This document shows positions 56,834 to 64,000 of a DNA stretch of 64,000 nt, one piece after another. A program made the position numbers and the translations under genes. The first letter of the stretch is position 1, and each line of letters opens with the position of its first letter. The notes under the pieces are model-generated. The model was not told the DNA's origin and searched no databases. It saw only the letters and a list, made by a program, of their open reading frames with translations. The stretch is from Corbicula japonica (lineage: Eukaryota; Mollusca; Bivalvia; Venerida; Cyrenidae): assembly GCA_038501625.1 (NCBI GenBank), contig JAZAYU010000881.1, positions 62,001-126,000 of the forward strand. The letters run 5' to 3'.

Positions 56834-58766
56834 GTGTTCTTAATATAAAAAAGCTAGCGGAGCCGATAATATACTCAATGAATATATCAAATTTTCAATA
56901 CCAAAAATGAAATTAGTTCTAGTTAAACTTTTCAATATTATTTTCAGTACTGGAAAAATCCCACAAATTTGGACTGTTGGAATAATCCACCCCATATTTA
57001 AGAACAAAGGGAGCCCTATCGATCCTACAAATTACCGACCAATAACATTATTGAGCTGTTTAGGCAAATTATTCACAATGATTCTCAATCTTAGACTACA
57101 AAAGTATTGTAATGAAAACAATATTATTAACGAATTCCAGGCTGGTTTTCGAAAAGGTTACTCTACCTCAGATAATATCTTTATTTTAAATTCACTTTTG
57201 AAAATAGTAAGAAGGAGTAAAAAGCCTTTGTTTTGTGCTTTTATTGATTTAAAATCCGCATTTGATACTGTTTGGAGAAGTGGACTTTGGGCAAAACTCA
57301 ATATGAATGATATAAATGGAAATTTTTTACAAATTATAAAAAATATGTACGAACAAGCTAAGTCATGTGTATTTATTAATGACAAAAAATCAGACTTTTT
57401 TCCATGTAATATAGGAGTACGACAGGGCGAGAACTTATCGCCCCTGTTATTTTCATTATATCTTAATGATTTGCACGACTTTATTATTAATAGTAACAAG
57501 GTTTCAGGTATTGTTTGTAACAAACATGAATTAGAACAAACAGCCATTAAATTTGTTAAATTATGCATACTTTTGTATGCTGATGATACAGTGCTTCTTG
57601 CTGATTCGGCGGAAGATTTACAAGCCGCTTTAAATACATATGCCAGTTATTGTGACATTTGGAAATTACAATTGAATTTGAATAAAACAAAAATCCTTAT
57701 ATTTTCTAAAGGTAGACAACGTAATTATCATTTTGTCTATAAAAATGAACCGATTAAAATTGTAAATGAATATAAATATTTAGGTATATTATTCAGCAGA
57801 TCAGGATCTTTTTATAAAGGTAAACAAGAAATCGCAAAACAAGTCACTATAGCCATGTATTCCCTCATCAAAAAAGAAAAAGACCTATGCCTTCCAATAG
57901 ATTTACAAATTGATCTTTTTTCAAAAATTGTTAAACCAATATTAATATATGGTTGTGAAATTTGGGGTTTTGGTAACCTTGACGTACTAGAAAGGGTACA
58001 ACTAAATTTTTTAAAGCATATTCTTAATGTTAAGACTTGCACTTCGATTTGTATTGTCTATGGTGAGACAGGAACTATGCCACTGTCAATTGAAATAAAA
58101 AGTAGAATGGTAAGCTTTTGGGCTAAATTGGTTTGTCCATCTCAAGAGAAACTATGTAACAATATGTATGCATTGTTGCTCAGCTGTTTTAAATATTCAG
58201 ACGTAAACCTTAATCATAACTTTCTTTGGATAAACAAATTAAAAAGCATGTTTGTAATATGTGGAATGAATAATATCTGGGATACTCATGACTTTCCAAA
58301 CATTAAATGGCTTACACTTACGGTTAAACAAAAATTAAAAGATATTTTCCTAAATGATTGGTACTCAAATTTAGATAATGCAAGCAGTTGCAAAAATTAT
58401 CGATTATTTAAATACAACTTTGGATTTGAAAATTACCTTATTAAAACACCAAACAATTATTTGAAATATATAATTAAATTTCGAACACGAAACCACAAAT
58501 TTCCTATTGAGACTGGACAATGGAATAGAACACCTTTAAATGAAAGAAAATGTACTTTATGCAATCTAACAATCGGTGACGAATATCATTATTTATTAGA
58601 ATGCCCAGATTTTACTGATAAACGGAAACAAACGTTAAAAACTCAATACTATACAAGACCCAATATTGTGAAATTTAACAAATTAATGAACATGAATTTA
58701 AATTATTTTTCTGAATACCGGAAGTTTTGCATATTTGTAAAAGATATTATTATGAAATTTCAGTAA
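56834..58766 (+). CDS. LINE-3 ORF2, reverse transcriptase half (643 codons open)
   Basis: The frame is open from the insertion edge through KKASGADNILNEYIKFSIPK to a stop at 58766. Motifs in order are IIHPIFKNKG, NYRPITLLSCLGKLF, EFQAGFRKGYSTSDNIF, CAFIDLKSAFDTVWR (first catalytic Asp), GVRQGENLSPLLFSLYLNDL, LLYADDTVLLADS (YADD pair at about 57577) and LQLNLNKTKILIFSKG. A thumb region follows, then a C-terminal zinc-finger-like CTLCNLTIGDEYHYLLEC (CX2CX8HX4C). No stop interrupts this half, so it decayed less than the endonuclease half. The first internal Met gives a 619-aa reading, but the true protein started far upstream, in the endonuclease at 36.5 kb. Minus-strand frames inside are shadows. 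Confidence 0.92.
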
Positions 58767-58966
58767 AGTTTCTTTAATAACATTAAAATCCTATTATATT
58801 TTGGTTTATGATGCAATATGTATTTCTCCCGCGAATATTTTGTTGGATATGTTATATTTATTTTCTCGAATCATCCATTATTATTTACAGTATTTATATT
58901 GTGTTCCTCATATTTACATGTGTTCATGTATTGAGAGTATGAATAAAATCTTGAAATCTTGAAACC

Positions 58967-59924
58967 TTTATCTATGTCTTTATCCGGCAACTGCATGTAA
59001 TATTTAATTCCGTATCAATCAATATTGACCATACTAATCTTTGTGTAGTTCCACTAGGTGTTGACGATATCAAACCGCAAGCCGTTTTGTTACGAAGATA
59101 TGTAATTGTTTTTTTCGTGAGTTTTTATTTACATCTAGTGAGGCATGCATATGCGATTAAAACAATTATATATTGGTGTGGATTTTTGGATAGTTACACC
59201 ACAGAAATGGAGAGTTAATGTGTCTATCATGTTTTTGAATGCCCTATATGCGACAGATAGTTTTTTTCTTAAATATATATTAAATACTATGTGTTACATA
59301 AAAATCTTTGTTTTTTTTCTAAAAACGTTATCAATCTAAGATAAAATAATCAAATAAATAGTCATTTGTCGAGATAAATGTGAATATTTGTTCATGTTAC
59401 GATAAGATGTCTCGGTTATAAAAGCATCATAAATATCGGCAATTAACATAATTTGTGTGTCTGTATTTCGCAGTGTGTTAAGGTTTTCGTACGCAGTACA
59501 ACAAAATAGTAAATGTTTCGTTACAAAGACAATTTTCTTTTTTTCTGATTATTATGTGCATGTTCTGCAAATCTTCATTAATTTTTGACAACATATAAGA
59601 TATGTGTATTTGTGTTAATGATCACCCTACAGAATAGGTGCCCTACATTTGGCAATCGACGAGAAGTAAATCGCTAAAGGACACACGATGCGATAGTGTC
59701 CAATAAAAGCGGCAAAGAAAAAAGTTTTCATTCACACTTTGGAAAAAAACCACTTCCAGCAGAATCCTCAGTGACATCCCAGATGGAAATTAAAATAAAA
59801 TCAATACAGAGCCAAATTAGTTAATTGTAAATTATTTCCACAATTATAAGAAGACCAAGATCAAGATCATGCCGAAAACTTATCTGAGGAAACTGATTTA
59901 ATTTTTGTTTATTATTCTCCCTGA
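58967..59924. other. Non-coding, no recognisable feature
   Basis: AT-rich with short frames only, following the 3' end of LINE-3. Confidence 0.5.
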
Positions 59925-60290
59925 ATGAAGTAGAACTTGTCTGTCCGTCCGTCAGTACGTCCTTTCGTGTCCGGCCCATCACTTTGTTATTTGAAGTCTC
60001 AACATTGGGGTCGCTACCCCAAAGGTCAAGGTCATTGTATTGCCTAGAAGTCCGTGTCCGGTCCATAACTTTGATACTAATATTAATAGTTGGATAAAAA
60101 ATTTGATAGAAATGACCGCCGTATCAGGATGACATTCCTTGTGGAACATTTGGGTCGCATCCTTAACGTCAAGGTCATAGCATTACCTTGCAGCAAAATC
60201 ATGTCCGGTCCTTAATTTTGTTATTTGCATTCACATTTTAAAATTCACAGAAATGATCGTTATTCTCCCCGAATGAAAAATCGACAAAAC
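59925..60290 (+). repeat. Degenerate tandem repeat, ~120-150-bp unit
   Basis: GTGTCCGG-CCATAACTTTG (variants at 59970, 60053, 60200) and CCAAAGGTCAAGGTCATTG (variant at 60166) recur in order with ATTTGGGTCGC. A GGGGT-CGCT-ACCCC hairpin lies near 60007. Comparable to dispersed repeats of molluscs; non-coding. The interval 60291-61483 has no feature I recognise. Confidence 0.65.
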
Positions 60291-61487
60291 TCATCTTTAT
60301 AGTCATACAACTAACCTTTGTTTTTGACAAAATTGCCATTAGGGGAGCATCACCAATCTGCGACAGTTTCTGTTGGACAGCACTGCATTATATTCAGATT
60401 CAGCTCGACATTGAACTTATGAACAATGGAAAAAAACATCTCCGAAAATGCATATTTTATACTGCAAAATTCAGCGACGATAAAATTATATATTAAAGTA
60501 ATTTGAAGTGTTTTTTTTGTCTAAAGAAGTTGTTTTATAATTTTGTAAGTATAATATACATACTATACTATACGTTTATATATAAAGGAATTGTGATTAA
60601 CTTGGATTGAATTAAATACGAAACACATATAAATAAAAAGACTTAATCACCGAATGATTTTACGTGAAACTTAAACGGACGAGAATGAATAATATTTCGC
60701 TTATTTAAAACAAAACGTAATAAACCAATGATATTAAATGTTATCACAGAGGTATAACAATAAAATGGCTTCAAAACAAAAACTAGATATTTTCTGTTGA
60801 TCTCTTCAAACGAAAATACAGGAATAGGCAGAAAATCAAACTAAAAACATGTTAAGTCAGAATATATATGTTGAACACGTTTTCCAAAGATGAAAGTTTA
60901 CGGACAATAATTAAATTTTAATCAACATAATGGTCTAACAACTGCAAATTAGTCACATGTTTGCTTTGCTAACAATTGATATAGATATAGAGCTTTTGTT
61001 TTACACAAATACTCTTACCTTTATAAGCACAGTTCCATTATTGTTATAGTATTTCAGTAACCAAAAGTGTGTTGAGGGGTGTTTGTAAACCAATACTCAC
61101 GACAAAACTATGACCTGTCTTCGTAACAAACGGCTTTAGGTTTAACATCGTCAGCACCCAGTGAGTTCTGACTTAGTAACAGTGAGAAGCCAAATTTTAC
61201 TTAATATCCTCTTAGATAACGTTTGCATATGCTTAACTGATGTATAGCTTGATAAGTAATTATAAATATTTATAACTGAAAAACTCACCGTAGTCTTGAT
61301 ATGTTCGACAACAGCTTTTTCCTGAAATAAGAAATGAAATCGGAAACCATAGGATGAAAGAAGCCCATCCTTACAAATGAATCATATAAGTGAAGAGTTA
61401 AATCAGCTAAATGATGTTCACGCTATAAATTCGAACTGATGTAAGGTACGAACAAATGCTAAATTAATTCTGGTTGTTTTGTTTTAA

Positions 61488-62269
61488 GGTATGACCATCC
61501 TAATGGGCACTATTAGGAATCCAACATCTGATTATTTTTTCATCAACTGCTTAATACCACTGACTTGTATGCACAATTTTAATGATTTTCACCGTGTAGT
61601 TTTTGAGATTTTTAGCTTTTTTTATTTAAAAAAAGTGAGAAAAAACGTGTAAGTATCCAAATTCTTTAATCGGTGACAAAAATTTTTGTTATTGATAAAT
61701 TCAACCCTAATTTTTTACAGTTTATCCAAAATATGTTATATTTTACTAAACCAATTTAAGATATAATATATAAATATAGAATTTATCTTAAAATGACATT
61801 TTTTGACCAAATAAATTTAAAAAATGCATTTTTTTATATTTCACGAAACTAAATTAATGAAAATTGTGCAAAATCCTGATTGTTGCAATATACAAAAATT
61901 TACCATTTTTTAACTACATACCTTAAACAAAATTTAAACAAAATTTCAGAGAAGTTTACCGTCCAGTTTTAGAAATTTTCAAATTGATGACTTGAATAAA
62001 CACTATTCTGATAGCGAAAACCCCTTTAATCTTGATTATTTTGCTTATTTTAGTTTAAATCATGAGAATTTTATATTCAATGACAGAATTACACAGGAAA
62101 AAAAGAAATATGCCAATTATTTAAGCTCTAGGCTTACAAAAAAAAATAGCTTCCAGTGGGATTTGAACCCAGGTCCTCTTGCATGACAGAACTCTAAGCT
62201 AATTTACTACTATAGTTACCTCCCTTGGATACTCTTCTTGATATAGGTATTCATTAGGATGGTCATACC
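61488..62269. mobile_element. 782-bp TIR element with TTAA target duplication
   Basis: TTAA at 61484-61487 and 62270-62273 flanks GGTATGACCATCCTAATG and its exact complement CATTAGGATGGTCATACC. The interior is very AT-rich with no transposase, and carries a tRNA-like sequence near the right end. TTAA targeting suggests a piggyBac- or Kolobok-type non-autonomous element. Confidence 0.85.
62150..62220 (-). repeat. tRNA-like sequence inside the TTAA element
   Basis: On the minus strand GGTTCAAATCC is a perfect B box in GACCTGGGTTCAAATCCCAC. TGTCATGCAAGAGG lies before it, with a plausible A box in TAGTAAATTAGCTTAGAG. The acceptor stem is not clearly paired. It could be a SINE head or tRNA pseudogene carried by the element. 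Confidence 0.55.
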
Positions 62270-62474
62270 TTAAGTACTGTTGGATAGACTCTTACAGTAC
62301 CTTCAACTAAATTCTAGCTAACCAACCAACGAATTAGAAAAGTTAACATTGGTAAGTAAGCCGATAAACACAATTTGGCACCATTTCTTATCTGGTTAAA
62401 CAGTACATTGGGTTTAGGCTTTTAATATTTTTTGAAGACTATGAGGCTCTTTGAAGTCGCTCATATATTACATA

Positions 62475-64000
62475 ATACAAAAAATGAAATATGCATATCA
62501 GGAATGGCCACATCTAGCAAACACAGCCTCCCCACACAGCCAAAAAGTAGAGAGGAAAACAAAGCATGGTATCACAATTATCAATTTCAAAAAGGCCGCC
62601 ACAAACAAATAACGAAAGTGAGAAACAGAGGGGTTACCGCCTTGGAACGGTCAGTGGCAAAACAAATTGCCACTGGGGGTTTTAACCAGGTTCTAGAGTG
62701 CACCAACCTCACACTTGCCCCAACAGGTTCTCGTATCACAAAACAAGTACAAATTGTTTTGGTGAAATAACTCCAACCCACCCTTCAGCTCAACAATGTT
62801 GCATGCAAAAGCATACAAACATATAAACATAAGAATTTAATGGCATTGCAAAGCCAAAGGGCGGGTACTCAATGATCCGAGACCAGAGCACCTGGAGTAA
62901 AATCAGCAAGAACACGATGACAGGGATAAAAGAAACAAATCGAGCTTCTAGGTTCTTTTAAGGAAAGATTTCCCCATAAACCTTCATAAACTCTTAAACC
63001 CCTGCCACCGTCGTGCAACCAAAGAGGTAAGCATAATGATCAAATCACCAGGCCTGCAGAGCGCTGTAAATCTTTTAAAATTTACAGATGGTTTGTACGA
63101 ATAACCGGGAGAAATTAACATCGCCTTTTATCTTCTTAAGTTTATAAATTAAATCTCTATAAAAAACTGGCTGTGAAATACCTTGTTGCAATAGTGATTC
63201 TAAACTGCACCTGTATTTATGAATTAGATCTGGATATTGGCGATAAAACTTGCAAAGTGTTTTCCTTAATTTGTGATACCGATAACCTTGTTTTAAACGT
63301 TTTTCTGTAATGCAAAAATTACGTTCATTGAAATCATTCACATCGTTGCAAGCTCTTGAAAAGCGAACAAGCTGTGAGATATAAACCCCGTAAGTAGTGC
63401 ACGAGAAACATCGACGTCTAAAAACCGAAAATTTACTATATTAAAATTAAAATCATCTCTTTTATCATAAATTTAAGTAGTGACGTACCCACTTTCAATG
63501 GACAGATTTAAATCAAGAAAGTTTGCTTGCTTTTCTAAAGTGTAAGCTTTATTAAGCTGTAGTTCTTTAGGATAAATCTTATTAACCAGTGATGGAAAAT
63601 GGTTATTATCTATATTTAATAAATCATCAAGGTACCTCGAGGTGTTGTTAAAAGCTGTAATAATATCATCTTGATGTTCGGTAGAGAGAGATAACATAAA
63701 ATCTCTTTCATAACAGTATAAAAACAGATCAGCAACAAGGGGTGCACAATTAGTACCCATTGGAATGCCTATTACTTGTTTATAAATAGAGGTACCAAAT
63801 CTCAAATAAATATTATCCAATAAAAATGTGAGCGCCTGGACAAGGTCTTGACAGGTCCATGAAGTATAATTATCATAAGAACCATCTGTAAAGAATGCCC
63901 TATGTTCATTACAAGCAATAAATGTTTTATTTTCTGTAGCAAAAGTTTTTTTCAGTGAGACTGGTTTGCTTGTCTCTTATTAAATTATGAGGTATACAAG
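62475..64000 (-). mobile_element. Penelope-like element, 3' part, running off the window
   Basis: On the minus strand the RT region (63,980 to ~63,041) is followed by the conserved 3' repeat (62,830-62,482). The 3' repeat is almost identical to 26.43-26.77 kb. Small deletions relative to that copy lie near 63,040 and 63,075. The 5' part is outside the window. Confidence 0.85.
63041..63980 (-). pseudogene. Penelope-like reverse transcriptase, partial and degenerate
   Basis: From 5' to 3' on the minus strand: NKTFIACNEHRAFFTDGSYD, YTSWTCQDLVQALTFLLDN, IPMGTNCAPLVADLFLYCYE, TSRYLDDLLNIDN (the YLDD catalytic pair), ELQLNKAYTLEKQANFLDL, then after an in-frame stop DKRDDFNFNIVNF, TYGVYISQLVRFSRAC, QGYRYHKLRKTL and QGISQPVFYRDLIYKLKK. 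A shift near 63,970 and the stop at 63,473 break the frame. Penelope RTs copy RNA at target nicks. No GIY-YIG endonuclease is seen downstream of the RT, though the end is partly deleted. Confidence 0.88.

Larger units (their letters stand above)
35863..58965 (+). mobile_element. LINE-3: non-LTR retrotransposon split by an 18.76-kb insertion
   Basis: The parts in order are the end of ORF1 (35865-36092), the APE endonuclease of ORF2 (36457-38065), the large insert (38066-56829), then reverse transcriptase and C-terminal zinc finger (56834-58766), and a 3' UTR ending in ATCTTGAAATCTTGAAA near 58963. The 5' end is truncated within ORF1. Left and right parts belong together because the frame joins across the insert. 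Confidence 0.85.

Noticed and set aside
1..64000. CRISPR array, prokaryotic operons or rRNA genes
   Set aside because: No regularly spaced short direct repeats with unique spacers, no dense coding and no rRNA-like sequence were seen.

Overview
This is a stretch of a eukaryotic nuclear genome, most likely a bivalve mollusc. It is AT-rich and intron-bearing, with no operons and no dense coding. It is packed with non-LTR retrotransposons, Penelope-like retroelements, a Tc1-type transposon, many TIR/foldback elements and tandem repeats of the kind common in clam genomes. The taxon is inferred from repeat style and protein flavour, not from a database match. Most of the window is transposable elements inserted into one another. 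All coordinates were read by eye and may be off by a few bases.

Region 1 (1-14.7 kb) has no convincing gene. It holds foldback repeats (1.9-5.2 kb), a roughly 0.9-kb tandem segmental duplication (6.8-7.7 and 7.97-8.9 kb), a 3.1-kb almost completely palindromic element (10.29-13.44 kb) and a ~160-bp tandem array (13.8-14.65 kb). In the segmental duplication, each copy carries a small TIR element missing from the other. Region 2 (15.1-21.5 kb) is the only plausible host gene: three minus-strand exons with GT/AG boundaries, all phase 0, giving 359 codons plus stop and a HEPN-type RNxxxH motif. Its large intron contains a Tc1/mariner-type transposon (15550-17666) with an intact 339-aa transposase and ~220-bp inverted repeats, inserted only ~37 nt from the splice acceptor of the last exon.

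Region 3 (23.3-34.3 kb) holds two non-LTR elements. LINE-1 (~23.5-31.1 kb, CR1/Jockey-like) has an ORF1 with an SGNH esterase and a zinc knuckle, and an APE-endonuclease/RT ORF2. It is broken by a 663-bp TA-flanked MITE, by a chimeric Penelope/LINE insertion, and by a 144-bp retroposed tail with (TGAAC)n and a 9-bp target duplication. LINE-2 (~31.3-34.26 kb) has lost its endonuclease.

Region 4 (35.9-58.96 kb) is a third non-LTR element, LINE-3. Its ORF2 is split exactly between endonuclease and reverse transcriptase by an 18.76-kb insertion (38066-56829). The insertion has ~43-bp near-perfect terminal inverted repeats, a 4-bp GATC target duplication, and subterminal arrays of the palindrome TTCCGATCGGAA starting exactly 178 bp from each end. 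Removing the insert with one GATC puts the LINE-3 frame back together. The insert contains no ORF that looks like a transposase; it carries duplications, hairpins, microsatellites and other small elements. This is the most unusual object in the window.

Region 5 (59-64 kb) has tandem repeats, a TTAA-flanked element carrying a tRNA-like sequence, and the 3' part of a second Penelope-like element running off the right edge on the minus strand.
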